NCBI RefSeq assembly: GCF_000938255.1 | Contig: NZ_JYMR01000009.1 | Coordinates: forward strand, 1-58,161 | Origin: Bradyrhizobium sp. LTSP849 | GTDB taxonomy: Bacteria; Pseudomonadota; Alphaproteobacteria; Rhizobiales; Xanthobacteraceae | Direction of reading: 5' to 3' | Length of the DNA: 58,161 nt | In this document: positions 9,783 to 21,386 of the stretch, piece by piece | Position numbering within the stretch: the first letter of the stretch is position 1 | How the letters are laid out: each line of letters starts with the position of its first letter | The notes under the pieces: model-generated | Seen by the model: only the letters and a program-made list of their open reading frames with translations | What the model was told of the DNA's origin: nothing | Database searches by the model: none | Position numbers and translations under genes: made by a program

Positions 9783-10128
9783 CACTCTCTCTATTCTGTC
9801 CGCTTGTTTCGCGTATTGAAACTCAAGCTCACCAGTTCCGTAGTTTAACGCATGTCGCAAGCCGATTGAAACCATTCAAGACGCTCCGACATGCGACATT
9901 GTCGGAGAATGCCAGTGCGGCATCCGCCGAAAGTCGGAGCGATACATTCGCACCGCGGCAATTTTTCGTTGATTCCTTCTCCGCTCTTGCATCGTTGCAA
10001 CACTTTCTGCGCGATTGAAGATGAATCGCGACGTCGCATGCGTTCATCGCTTGTATTTCACATCGCACCGGCTCAAGATCATTTTTCGCAAATAATCCGG
10101 CATGTGATCGGGCTGAGGGGCAGGCCAT
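9783..10128. other. Divergent intergenic region without a recognised gene
   Basis: 346 bases separate the ATPase start from the small protein at 10129. The stretch is less GC-rich than its surroundings and should hold promoters for both directions. I see no convincing promoter boxes, RNA gene or repeat. AGGGGCAGG just before 10129 is a plausible ribosome binding site. Confidence 0.5.
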
Positions 10129-10494
10129 ATGGACGAGCTGATCGGGCGGCTGGCGACAAACGCCAGCATAGATAGTGCTGTCGCTGAAAAGACCGTCGGC
10201 ATTATCCTGGGCTTCCTCCGCAGCGAAGGCCCGTCCGACAGCGTGCAGGCCCTGATCGAACAGATCCCCGGTGCAGAAGCAGCAATCGAGGCGTCCAGCA
10301 GCAGCGGCGGACTGTCGCGGCTGATGGGCGGCGGACTGATGGCCGTCGGCACGCGCCTGATGGGCCTGGGACTCGGCATGTCCGACATTCAAACGATCGC
10401 CCGTGAACTTTTTCGCTTCGGCCGAGACAAAATCGGAGCGGATCAGATGGGCAAGATCATCGCGGGGACGCCGGGCCTCAGCCAGTTCGCCTGA
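10129..10494 (+). CDS. Small protein of unknown function (121 aa)
   Basis: A 121-residue helical protein. A Gly-rich central stretch (GGLSRLMGGGLMAVGTRLMGLGLGM, about 70-95, too glycine-rich for a clean membrane helix) links an N-terminal helical part (EKTVGIILGFL...PSDSVQALIEQIPGAE) to a C-terminal helix. The N-terminal half resembles small DUF-type proteins common in Rhizobiales, but I cannot name the family with confidence. It has a good Shine-Dalgarno (AGGGGCAGG) and lies 26 bases upstream of the DUF4332 gene, probably in one transcript with it. Confidence 0.7.
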   Translation: MDELIGRLATNASIDSAVAEKTVGIILGFLRSEGPSDSVQALIEQIPGAEAAIEASSSSGGLSRLMGGGLMAVGTRLMGLGLGMSDIQTIARELFRFGRDKIGADQMGKIIAGTPGLSQFA

Positions 10495-10520
10495 GGCTCC
10501 CGCATTTCACATTGAGTATC

Positions 10521-10928
10521 ATGACATATCCGATCTCCGAGATTGAGGGCCTGCCGGCCTTTGCCGCCAGCAAGTTGAAGGCGCAGGGTATCCGCACCAC
10601 TGATGGGTTGCTGGAGGCCGCCAGCACCGCCAAGGGTCGCAAGACGCTGTCGGCCAAGACCGGCATCAGCGAGCAGCTGCTGCTGGAGTGGGCCAACGTC
10701 TCCGACTACATGCGCATTCCCGGCATGGGCCGGGCGAAGGTCGGCCTGGTCCGCGCCGCCGGCGTCACCACCGTGCGCGAGCTCTCTTATCGAAATCCGG
10801 CAAGGCTCGCCCAGAGCATGCGGGAGGCGAACGAGAGGAAGCGGCTGGTCCGCATCCTGCCCTCGGAGAAGTCGGTCGGCGACATCATCGCCAAGGCGAA
10901 GAAGCTGGCGCCGAAGATTACGTATTGA
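10521..10928 (+). CDS. DUF4332 helix-hairpin-helix protein
   Basis: A 135-residue protein from ATG 10521; an in-frame TTG nine bases upstream is an alternative. It contains two helix-hairpin-helix-like segments: EIEGLPAFAASKLKAQGIRT near the N-terminus and DYMRIPGMGRAKVGLVRAAG near the middle. This is the DUF4332 pattern, related to the non-specific DNA-binding HhH motifs of polymerase and ligase subunits. A DNA or RNA binding role is an inference from the fold. No enzyme domain is attached. Confidence 0.82.
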   Translation: MTYPISEIEGLPAFAASKLKAQGIRTTDGLLEAASTAKGRKTLSAKTGISEQLLLEWANVSDYMRIPGMGRAKVGLVRAAGVTTVRELSYRNPARLAQSMREANERKRLVRILPSEKSVGDIIAKAKKLAPKITY

Positions 10929-10935
10929 TCTTTCA

Positions 10936-11062
10936 GTCGTCCCGGCGACGGCCGGGACCCATACCGCGGAATCTATCAATCGTAGAAGGTAGAGGTACCG
11001 AACTACGAATCTTCGCCTAACTTCTCCCTGGGGTTATGGGTCCCGGCCTTCGCCGGGACGAC
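10936..11062. repeat. Paired palindromic repeat, GTCGTCCCGGC/GCCGGGACGAC type
   Basis: 27-bp arms at 10936-10962 and 11036-11062 are reverse complements at 26 of 27 positions, separated by about 73 bases. It begins 7 bases after the DUF4332 stop. Each arm is itself partly palindromic (CCCGGC...GCCGGG). Confidence 0.85.
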
Positions 11063-11167
11063 AGCGGGGATGATGCGCAAGACTGCCCCAACATCAGAGG
11101 CGGCTGGGTCTGGCGATGCCCCCATCCCGTCTTGACTCCCCCTCCCCGACCGCGCAAAGCCACGCGC

Positions 11168-12024
<857 letters not shown>

Positions 12025-12028
<4 letters not shown>

Positions 12029-12393
12029 CCGATACGATCTTCGTGACCGGCCTGTCGATCCATGCCCGCCATGGCGTGATGGAGCATGAGACCGAAGTCG
12101 GCCAGCGTTTTGTCATTGATCTCGAGCTCTATACCGACCTGTCGGAGCCTTCGCGCACCGACCGACTCGCCGATACGGTGTCCTACGCCGAAGTCGTGGC
12201 GACCACGACGGCGGCGTTCAAGAACACCAACTACAAGCTGCTGGAGCGCGCGGCCGGCGCGGTGGCCGACGCCATCCTGTCGCACTTCCCGCGCATCCGT
12301 GCGGTGAAGATCACCGTGCACAAGCCGCACGCGCCGATCGCCGCGATCTTCGACGACGTCGGCATCATGCTGACGCGCTCGCGGCATCCCTGA
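12025..12393 (+). CDS. folB: Dihydroneopterin aldolase
   Basis: A 122-residue protein, the normal FolB length. It starts with DTIFVTGLSIHARHGVMEHE, where a conserved Glu orients the pterin, and ends with AVKITVHKPHAPI, which carries the catalytic Lys region. It converts 7,8-dihydroneopterin to 6-hydroxymethyl-7,8-dihydropterin and glycolaldehyde. It overlaps folP by four bases and is one base from folK, so the three enzymes sit in one operon in the order folP-folB-folK. Confidence 0.95.
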
Positions 12394-12394
12394 C

Positions 12395-12886
12395 ATGGCG
12401 AGCGTCCTCATTGCACTCGGCGGCAATGTCGGCGACGTCCGCGCGACATTCCGAAAGGCGATCGCCCACATCTGCGGCATGGCGCAAGCCGCGTTGATCG
12501 CACGCTCTTCGGATTATGCGACCCCGCCCTGGGGCGATGAGGACCAGGATCCCTTCATCAACGCCTGCATCGAGATCGAGACCAGCCTCGATCCGCACGC
12601 GCTCTTGTTCGTGATGCAGAAGGTCGAGCAGAAGTTCGGCCGCACGCGGGTCAAGGAGCGGCAATGGGGGCCGCGCACGCTCGATCTCGACATGATCGCC
12701 TATGACGATATCAGCCTGCAAAAGCCCGACTTGACGCTGCCGCATCCGCGCCTGTTCGAGCGCGCCTTCGTGCTGGTGCCGCTCGCCGAAATCGCGCCGG
12801 ACCGCGTGATCGGTGGCATCCGCGTTGGTGACGGCCTCGCCAGCGTCTCGACGCAAGGCATTGAACGGCTTCCGGATACCGGTTAA
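12395..12886 (+). CDS. folK: 2-amino-4-hydroxy-6-hydroxymethyldihydropteridine diphosphokinase
   Basis: A 163-residue HPPK. It shows the N-terminal LIALGGNVGD, an ENQDP-like loop region (WGDEDQDPFINACIEIET), and the signature RQWGPRTLDLDMIAYDD, whose aspartates bind the two magnesium ions. It transfers pyrophosphate from ATP to 6-hydroxymethyl-7,8-dihydropterin, making the FolP substrate. It begins one base after the folB stop. No folE or folC is within the window. Confidence 0.95.
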   Translation: MASVLIALGGNVGDVRATFRKAIAHICGMAQAALIARSSDYATPPWGDEDQDPFINACIEIETSLDPHALLFVMQKVEQKFGRTRVKERQWGPRTLDLDMIAYDDISLQKPDLTLPHPRLFERAFVLVPLAEIAPDRVIGGIRVGDGLASVSTQGIERLPDTG

Positions 12887-12967
12887 CCAAAAACAACCGT
12901 TTGCAGGGACGGCCGGCCGTGGCAATTTCGCCTGCGAATAACAAGATTTTCGGGAGCCCCTCGCCGC

Positions 12968-14839
12968 ATGACCTCCGTGACTGACGATCTGCCGCTGGCG
13001 GCCGATTTTCCCAAGGCAACGGACGCGGACTGGCGCAAGCTGGTCGATGGCGTGCTGAAGGGCGCGCCGTTCGAGAAGCTGGTCGGCAAGACCTATGACG
13101 GTGTGAGGATCGATCCGCTCTATCCGCGCGCCAAGGGCGTTGCGCCCGTGGTGGGTCGGCCTGCGGCGGCGCCGTGGCAGGTCATGCAGCGGATCGACCA
13201 TCCGGATGCGGCTGCCGCGAACGCGCAAGCGCTGACGGATCTGGAGAACGGCGCGACGGGGCTTTCGCTGGTGTTCGCCGGCGGCAGCGGCGCTCATGGT
13301 TTCGGCCTGGAACCGACGGCCGATGCGATCGCGAAAGTCTTGAAGGACATTCATCTCGATGCCGGGATCGGCATCGAGCTCCAGGTCGGCCCGCAATCGC
13401 GGATGGCGGCGATCCATGTCGCGGAATATGTGAAGAGCAACGGCATCGATCCCTCGGCCTGCAACATCCGCTTCGGACTCGATCCGCTCGCGGCCTGCGC
13501 GGTGTGGGGCCACAGCCCCTACACCTGGGAGGAGATCGTTCCTGCCGTCACCGGCGGCATCAAGGGCCTTGCCGCGCTCGGCTTCAAGGGTCCGTTTGCG
13601 TCCGCCGATGGCCGCGTGATCCACGATGCCGGTGGATCGGAAGTGCAGGAGCTCGCCTTCACGCTCGCCTGCGGCGTTGCCTATCTGCGCGCGATCGAAA
13701 GTGCGGGCGTCCCGCTGGAGCAGGTGCAAGGCATGGTCTATGCGCGGCTGTCGGCGGACGCCGACCAGTTTTTGACCATGGCAAAGTTCCGCGCGCTGCG
13801 ACTGTTGTGGGCTCGCGTGGAGACGGCCTGCGGGCTGACGCCAAAACCGCTGTTCATCACCGCCGATACCGCCTGGCGCATGCTGACGCAGCGCGATCCC
13901 TATGTGAACATGTTGCGCGCGACCATGGCGACGTTCGCGGCGGGCCTCGCCGGCGCCAATGCGATCACGGTGCTGCCGCATACGCTGGCGCTTGGCCTGC
14001 CCGACCCGTTCGCGCGGCGCGCGGCACGCAACACCCAGCTCCTGCTGCTGGAAGAGAGCAACCTCGCCAAGGTCAGCGATCCCGCGGCCGGCTCCGGCGG
14101 CATCGAGACGCTGACGGCGCAGCTCTGCGACGCAGCCTGGGCGCTGTTCCAGGACAGCGAGAAAGCCGGCGGCGCCTTTGCCGCGCTTCAGCAGGGCCTG
14201 TTCCAAGGCAAGGTCGCAGCCGCGCGAAAAGCGCGCGACGCCAACATCGCCAAGCGCCGCGACGTGCTGACCGGCGCCAGCGAGTTTCCGAACCTGCATG
14301 AGCGCGAGACGGCGGTGCTCAACGCAACGCCGATCGCGCTCGCACCTTACGGCGAGCAGAAATACAAGTTCGACGCGCTCAGCTCGATCAGGCTCGCACA
14401 ACCGTTCGAGGCACTTCGCGACAAATCCGATGCGGCGCTGAAGGCACGCGGCGCGCGGCCAAAAGTGTTTTTGGCCAATCTCGGCACGCCCGCCGATTTC
14501 ACCGCGCGCGCGACCTTCGCAAAGAGCTTCTTCGAGACCGGCGGCATCGAGGCCGTCGACGGCGAGGGTTTTGCCGATCCGGCCAAACTCGCCGCCGCGT
14601 TCAAGGCCTCCGGGGCCGAGCTTGCCTGCCTCTGTTCCAGCGACAAGGTTTATGCGGAACATGCTGAAGCCGCCGCGCAGGCCCTGCAAACGGCCGGAGC
14701 ACGACATATCTATCTGGGAGGCCGCCCGACTGATGCCGAGGCGGCGTTGCGGGCCGCCGGCGTCACGGGTTTTGTCTTCGCCGGGGGCGATGCGCTTGCG
14801 ACGTTGCAAGACGCCTACCGACGGATGGAACAGCCATGA
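12968..14839 (+). CDS. mutA: Methylmalonyl-CoA mutase, small (beta) subunit
   Basis: A 623-residue homologue of the catalytic subunit, in the size range of MutA small subunits. It keeps a TIM-barrel mutase domain (RIDPLYPR, GLSLVFAGG, RNTQLLLLEESNLAKVSDPAAGSG). The C-terminal domain has a B12-domain-like fold pattern, but the cobalamin-binding DxHxxG is absent, as expected for the non-catalytic partner. The heterodimer interconverts (R)-methylmalonyl-CoA and succinyl-CoA in propionate and branched-chain amino acid breakdown or in the ethylmalonyl-CoA pathway. Its stop overlaps the next gene by ATGA. Confidence 0.93.
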   Translation: MTSVTDDLPLAADFPKATDADWRKLVDGVLKGAPFEKLVGKTYDGVRIDPLYPRAKGVAPVVGRPAAAPWQVMQRIDHPDAAAANAQALTDLENGATGLSLVFAGGSGAHGFGLEPTADAIAKVLKDIHLDAGIGIELQVGPQSRMAAIHVAEYVKSNGIDPSACNIRFGLDPLAACAVWGHSPYTWEEIVPAVTGGIKGLAALGFKGPFASADGRVIHDAGGSEVQELAFTLACGVAYLRAIESAGVPLEQVQGMVYARLSADADQFLTMAKFRALRLLWARVETACGLTPKPLFITADTAWRMLTQRDPYVNMLRATMATFAAGLAGANAITVLPHTLALGLPDPFARRAARNTQLLLLEESNLAKVSDPAAGSGGIETLTAQLCDAAWALFQDSEKAGGAFAALQQGLFQGKVAAARKARDANIAKRRDVLTGASEFPNLHERETAVLNATPIALAPYGEQKYKFDALSSIRLAQPFEALRDKSDAALKARGARPKVFLANLGTPADFTARATFAKSFFETGGIEAVDGEGFADPAKLAAAFKASGAELACLCSSDKVYAEHAEAAAQALQTAGARHIYLGGRPTDAEAALRAAGVTGFVFAGGDALATLQDAYRRMEQP

Positions 14840-15300
14840 CGGACGCGAGCAAACCCGTTCTCACCGGCGGCTGCCAATGCGGCGCAGTGCGCTTTGCGAT
14901 TTCAGCAGCACCGAACAAGATTTCGATCTGCCATTGCCGGATGTGCCAGAAGGCCAGCGGCGCGCCGTTCGCCTCCTTCGCCGAAATCGAGAAGGACAAC
15001 TTCGCCTGGACCAAAGGCACGCCGTCCACGTTCCAGTCGTCCTCGATCGCGATGCGGGATTTCTGCGTCGCCTGCGGCACACCCCTGAGCTTCCGCCGCA
15101 TCGACGGCCCGCGCATCGAGATCATGACGGGCGCGTTCGACCGCCCGGACCGGCTGGTGCCGACACGGCAGTACGGAACCGAATCCCGCCTCGGCTGGGT
15201 GGTCGGGATTTCCAATCTGCCGAGCCAGACCACGCAACAGAATTACGGACCGGAGAAGATGGCAACCATCGTCAGCCATCAGCATCCGGACCATGATTGA
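14836..15300 (+). CDS. GFA (glutathione-dependent formaldehyde-activating-like) family zinc protein
   Basis: A 154-residue protein with the cysteine pattern of the GFA/CENP-V fold: Cys13 and Cys15 ([10 protein letters not shown]), Cys32, Cys34 and Cys37 (CHCRMC), Cys77 and Cys80 (CVACGTP). These bind one or two zinc ions. Some relatives bind glutathione; activity on S-hydroxymethylglutathione is disputed for the type member, so the name should not be read as a function. It is placed between the two mutase subunits and overlaps the small-subunit gene by four bases, so it is co-translated with them. A role in this pathway is possible but unproven. Confidence 0.9.
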   Translation: MTDASKPVLTGGCQCGAVRFAISAAPNKISICHCRMCQKASGAPFASFAEIEKDNFAWTKGTPSTFQSSSIAMRDFCVACGTPLSFRRIDGPRIEIMTGAFDRPDRLVPTRQYGTESRLGWVVGISNLPSQTTQQNYGPEKMATIVSHQHPDHD

Positions 15301-15323
15301 GCGCCTATGATATGGTTGAAACC

Positions 15324-17480
<2,157 letters not shown>

Positions 17481-17637
17481 TTCCGCCGCCGCTTCGGCCT
17501 CCCAACCATCAAACCGGCAGGCGGTTTGCCGCGACCAAACTTCACGACCCGGTGTTCGCAACGGGCGTTCTGCACCGGTTCATCTTGCGATCTCCATGTT
17601 GTGGCAGATGCTCGGAGACGGCTGCGCCGAAGAGAGT

Positions 17638-18474
17638 ATGAAATTCATGGATACTAACGTGACATATCATCGTGCAAATGCGCATACGGGCCTGCTCCTG
17701 CGCACCATCGCGGCTCTGTCGGCCGTCGTTGCGATCGCCCTCGCCTCCCCTTCCCATGCCGCCGATCCCAAGCCCGACGCCGTCATCAAAAACAGGAATA
17801 TCGAGGCCCGCGTCTTCCTCGACGACAAGATCAAGGCCGATGCGGCGCTGGCGGCGGATTGCCTGACTGAGGGCAAGAAATGGCTCGACAAAAACGCCGC
17901 CGATGCTGCCGCTTCGCGCAAGGAAGATCCACAGTTTTTCAAAGACGGCGGGTGGGACTTTGAGCGCAAATACAGCATTCGCTCCGCCGTTGCCGACCGC
18001 TATGTCAGCCTGCTGCGCGACGACTACATGGACACCCACGGCGCCCATCCCAATTCCGACGTGAACACGATCCTGTGGGACAAGTCCGAGAACAAGCGCA
18101 TCTCGATCCGCCCGTTCCTCACTGAGACCGCCGACAACGGCGCGACCATGAAGGCGATGGTGAAGGCCGTGATCGCCTCGCTCAGGAGCGAAAAGAAGAA
18201 GCGCGACACCAGCGAGACCGCGACCGACGAATGGTTCAAGGGCGTTGAGCCGAACCTGCTCAAGATCGGTGCGGTGACGCTCGCGCCGTCGACCGAGGCG
18301 GGAAAAAGCTCCGGCCTCACCTTCCACTATCCACCCTACGCGTTCGGCCCCTACGCCGAGGGCCAATATGTCGCCTTCGTGCCGTGGGAGACGCTGAAGC
18401 CCTACCTTACGGTGGAGGGCGCACGCATCTTCGGCGGCGCGCGGCCCAAGGGCGACGCTGACGAGGCGCAGTGA
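17638..18474 (+). CDS. Secreted DUF3298/RsiV-type domain protein
   Basis: A 278-residue protein from ATG 17638; ATG 17647 is an alternative. It has a clear Sec signal peptide (hydrophobic run LLLRTIAALSAVVAIALA ending at SPSHA-A), so the mature form is periplasmic or outer-membrane facing. The C-terminal part, LTFHYPPYAFGPYAEGQYVAFVPW followed by ETLKPYL, is the hallmark of DUF3298. This domain forms the extracellular lysozyme-sensing part of RsiV and also occurs in stand-alone secreted proteins. Here no sigma factor or cytoplasmic domain is attached. The function is unknown; a peptidoglycan or lysozyme-related role is a guess from the fold. Confidence 0.78.
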   Translation: MKFMDTNVTYHRANAHTGLLLRTIAALSAVVAIALASPSHAADPKPDAVIKNRNIEARVFLDDKIKADAALAADCLTEGKKWLDKNAADAAASRKEDPQFFKDGGWDFERKYSIRSAVADRYVSLLRDDYMDTHGAHPNSDVNTILWDKSENKRISIRPFLTETADNGATMKAMVKAVIASLRSEKKKRDTSETATDEWFKGVEPNLLKIGAVTLAPSTEAGKSSGLTFHYPPYAFGPYAEGQYVAFVPWETLKPYLTVEGARIFGGARPKGDADEAQ

Positions 18475-18601
18475 TCGCCATACGGGACGAGAGGCGTTGC
18501 TCACAGCGCCGCAGGCCTGCCGCTTGCGACATCCGCGCAAAGCCGCGTAAAATGCGATCAGGACACAAGCCCGATTCCCGAGGGCGCCGCCGGGAACATT
18601 G

Positions 18602-19591
18602 ATGTCAGGGATCACGCGCCGCACCTTCGCGGCCTCTTCTGTGGCTGCTGCCACTTCCGCTCTCCTCACGCCTGCGCGCGCGCAAGCCTATCCGGCGCGG
18701 CCGGTGAGCTTGATCGTGCCCTGGGGTGCGGGTGGCGGATCGGATGCAACCGCGCACATCATCGCGACTCTCCTGGAAAAGGAGCTCGGCCAGCCCTTCA
18801 ACGTCGTCAACCGCACCGGCGGGTCCGGCGTTGTCGGCCATGCCGAGATCGCCACGGCGCCGCCGGATGGCTACACGATCGGCATGCTGACCGTCGAAAT
18901 CTCGATGCTGCATTGGCAGGCCCTGACGCATCTGACGCCGCGGAATTTCACGGCACTGGCGCTAATGAACGAAGACCCGCCGGGCATCCAGGTCTCCACG
19001 TCCTCACCCTACAAGACGGTGAAAGAGCTCGCGGATGCCATTAAGGTGGCCCCGCCGGGAAAGTTCAAGGCATCGGGCACGGGACAAGGCGGCATCTGGC
19101 ATCTCGCGCTCGTCGGCTGGATGCAGGCGATGGGATTGCCGGCAAATCAGGTCTTGTGGTCATCGTCGAATGGCGCAGCACCGGCCATGCAGGATCTCGT
19201 CGCAGGCAGCCTCGATCTCACCACCTGCTCGGTGCCGGAGGCGCGGGCCACGATCGAGGCCGGCCAGGCGCGGAGCCTCGCGATCATGGCGCCAGAACGC
19301 AATCCGATTTTCCCCGACGTCCCGACGCTGAAGGAGGCGCTCGGCGTCGACTATTCCACCAGCTCATGGCGCGGCATCGCCGCGCCCAGGGGCTTGGCCC
19401 CGGACATCGCCACCAAGCTGACCGCGGCCTTGAAGAAGGTGTACGACTCCCCCGAGTTCAAGGATTTCATGGCCAGGCGCGGCTTCGGCACCGTGTGGCG
19501 TGATGCCAGCCAGTTCGCAACCTTCATGGACCAGGCCGATGCCCAGATGGGGCAGGCCATGAAGGCCGCCGGTTTTGCCAAGGCCTCGTGA
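18602..19591 (+). CDS. Bug family (TTT) periplasmic solute-binding protein
   Basis: A 329-residue protein from ATG 18602. The N-terminus ITRRTFAASSVAAATSALL ending at ARAQA looks like a TAT-type signal with a twin-arginine. The mature part begins YPARPVSLIVPWGAGGGSDATAHI, the strongly conserved start of Bug/TctC receptors, and later has the GHAEIATAPPDGYTIG motif. Such receptors bind carboxylates and deliver them to TctAB-type tripartite transporters. No tctA or tctB gene is adjacent, so this is an orphan receptor, as is common in proteobacteria. Confidence 0.9.
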   Translation: MSGITRRTFAASSVAAATSALLTPARAQAYPARPVSLIVPWGAGGGSDATAHIIATLLEKELGQPFNVVNRTGGSGVVGHAEIATAPPDGYTIGMLTVEISMLHWQALTHLTPRNFTALALMNEDPPGIQVSTSSPYKTVKELADAIKVAPPGKFKASGTGQGGIWHLALVGWMQAMGLPANQVLWSSSNGAAPAMQDLVAGSLDLTTCSVPEARATIEAGQARSLAIMAPERNPIFPDVPTLKEALGVDYSTSSWRGIAAPRGLAPDIATKLTAALKKVYDSPEFKDFMARRGFGTVWRDASQFATFMDQADAQMGQAMKAAGFAKAS

Positions 19592-19718
19592 GCTCGTGCT
19601 GGACGCCGAACCCGCGGCAACATCCCTTAAGCTGAGGGACCCTCGCCTGCCCGCCAAGGCGTTAGTGCCGGCCCCGCTATCGCTGGGCCGGACGGCTGCC
19701 TCGTGCTAGTATCCAGCC

Positions 19719-20033
19719 ATGACCGATGTCGCAGACATTCCGCTCAAGACGCTTGTCGGGAAGCTCAGAGAGCTTGCTCCCGCCCTGAGGGCTGCGGGCG
19801 TCACGCGCCTGTACCTGTTTGGGTCCCGCGCGCGAGGCGACGCCCGTCCTGATAGCGATCTCGACGTCCTGGTCGAGACGACCTCGCGCAAGGAAACACC
19901 ACAGTTCGACTACTTCAAGGCCCTGCACCTGATCGAAGACCATGTCGGCCTTCAGGCGCAACTATCGATGCGAGATTTGCTGAAGCCGCGCATGGCAGAG
20001 CGGATCGCGGATGACCTGATCGAGGTCTTCTGA
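19719..20033 (+). CDS. MNT-type nucleotidyltransferase (candidate antitoxin)
   Basis: A 104-residue minimal nucleotidyltransferase. The core reads LYLFGSRARGDARPDSDLDVLVE: GS at 35-36 and the metal-binding DLD at 47-49, so the active site looks intact. In MNT-HEPN pairs this protein adenylylates its HEPN partner and silences its RNase activity. The partner gene starts on the very next base after the stop, so the two are surely co-translated. The pair sits inside the methylmalonyl-CoA mutase locus between the Bug receptor and meaB. Confidence 0.88.
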   Translation: MTDVADIPLKTLVGKLRELAPALRAAGVTRLYLFGSRARGDARPDSDLDVLVETTSRKETPQFDYFKALHLIEDHVGLQAQLSMRDLLKPRMAERIADDLIEVF

Positions 20034-20378
20034 ATGCCGCCGACCGTGGAAGACCGGCTGCGGGACATTCTGGAAGCCATCACCGACATCGAAATTGTCG
20101 TGAAGGGCTCCACATTCGAGCAATTCGTCTCTGAAAAAACCGCTCGGCTGGCAGTCGAACGTCTTCTCGAGATCATATGCGAGGCGTCGAGATCCATCCC
20201 GGATGACGTAAAGCGCGCCGAGCCAGAGATCGACTGGCGCAAGATGATCGACTTCGGAAATCTGCTGCGTCACGCCTATCATATGACAAAAGCCGAAATC
20301 GTTTGGGACATTATTCAGGTCCACCTTCCACCATTGAAATCCTGCGCCGAAAGACACATTCGCATGTCGGGCCGCTAG
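20034..20378 (+). CDS. HEPN-domain protein (DUF86/HepT-like, candidate toxin)
   Basis: A 114-residue all-helical protein. The motif region is DFGNLLRHAYHMT, residues 73-85. HepT RNases carry RX4-6HXY; here His80 and Tyr82 fit, but the canonical Arg position (75) is Gly, and the only nearby arginine is Arg79, directly before the His. That variant is seen in other DUF86 proteins, so RNase activity is uncertain. It starts directly after the MNT gene. It is best read as the HEPN half of an MNT-HEPN toxin-antitoxin-like module; a purely nucleotidylation-linked function is the alternative. Confidence 0.85.
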   Translation: MPPTVEDRLRDILEAITDIEIVVKGSTFEQFVSEKTARLAVERLLEIICEASRSIPDDVKRAEPEIDWRKMIDFGNLLRHAYHMTKAEIVWDIIQVHLPPLKSCAERHIRMSGR

Positions 20379-20396
20379 CGGCTGAACGCGAAGACA

Positions 20397-21386
20397 ATGA
20401 TGACCGTTAGCAAATCCATCGACATCAAATTCCTCGCCCGCGACCTCCGCGCCGGCAGTCGCGCCGCGCTGGCGCGAGCCATTACGCTGGTGGAGAGCCG
20501 GCGCGGCGACCACCAGGCGCTGGCGCGTGAGCTGGTGCAGATGCTGCTGCCCGACACCGGCAAGGCGGTGCGCGTCGGCATCACCGGTTCGCCCGGCGTC
20601 GGCAAATCCACCACCATCGATGCGCTGGGCACTTACCTGATCGAACAGGGCAACAAGGTCGCGGTGCTCGCGGTCGATCCGTCCTCGGCACGCAGCGGCG
20701 GCTCGATCCTCGGCGACAAGACGCGGATGGCGCGGCTGTCGGCCTCCGACGATGCCTTCATCCGCCCCTCGCCATCATCAGGCACACTCGGCGGCGTCGC
20801 GGCCAAAACGCGCGAGGCGATGCTGCTCTGCGAGGCGGCCGGCTTCGACGTCGTGCTGGTGGAAACCGTCGGCATCGGCCAGTCCGAGACGGCCGTTTGC
20901 GACATGACGGATTTCTTCCTTGCGCTGATGCTGCCGGGCGGCGGCGACGAGTTGCAAGGCATCAAGAAGGGCCTGGTCGAGCTCGCCGACATGATCGCGA
21001 TCAACAAGGCCGACGGCGACAATCTCAAGCGCGCCAACATCACGGCCGCGGACTATCGCGGCGCGCTGCACATTTTGACGCCGCGCTCAGAGCACTGGCA
21101 TCCGCCGGTCGAGACCTATTCGGCACTGACCGGCGACGGCATCGCAAAGCTCTGGCAGAAAATCATCGATCACCGCAAGGCGATGAACGCGTCCGGCGAG
21201 TTCGCCGCGCGGCGGCGCGAGCAGCAGGTGAAATGGATGTGGTCGATGCTGGAGCAGCGGATGCTGGCGCGACTGCGCAGCGAGGCCTCGGTGCGGACAA
21301 AGGTCCGGAAGATCGAGGCCGAAGTGGCGGACGGCCATCTCACGCCGGCGCTCGCCGCCGAGCAGATTCTGGAGTTGCTGCAATGA
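20397..21386 (+). CDS. meaB: Methylmalonyl-CoA mutase-associated GTPase MeaB
   Basis: A 329-residue G3E-family GTPase. Walker A is GSPGVGKST (64-72); SARSGGSILGDKTRM supplies the switch region, and VLVETVGIGQSE is the conserved G3 segment. NKADGDN gives base specificity. MeaB gates cobalamin loading into the mutase and removes damaged cofactor. It is close to, but not contiguous with, the mutase genes: four unrelated genes intervene. Its stop overlaps the pcp start by four bases. ATG 20397 and ATG 20400 are both possible starts. Confidence 0.95.
   Translation: MMTVSKSIDIKFLARDLRAGSRAALARAITLVESRRGDHQALARELVQMLLPDTGKAVRVGITGSPGVGKSTTIDALGTYLIEQGNKVAVLAVDPSSARSGGSILGDKTRMARLSASDDAFIRPSPSSGTLGGVAAKTREAMLLCEAAGFDVVLVETVGIGQSETAVCDMTDFFLALMLPGGGDELQGIKKGLVELADMIAINKADGDNLKRANITAADYRGALHILTPRSEHWHPPVETYSALTGDGIAKLWQKIIDHRKAMNASGEFAARRREQQVKWMWSMLEQRMLARLRSEASVRTKVRKIEAEVADGHLTPALAAEQILELLQ

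Noticed and set aside
12365..14809. 814-codon open frame on the minus strand opposite folK and the methylmalonyl-CoA mutase small subunit
   Set aside because: Rich in Arg, Gly, Ala and His like other antisense shadows; the plus-strand genes there have unmistakable family motifs.
18602..19591. Complete tripartite tricarboxylate transporter
   Set aside because: Only the binding protein is present; no TctA or TctB membrane genes lie nearby.
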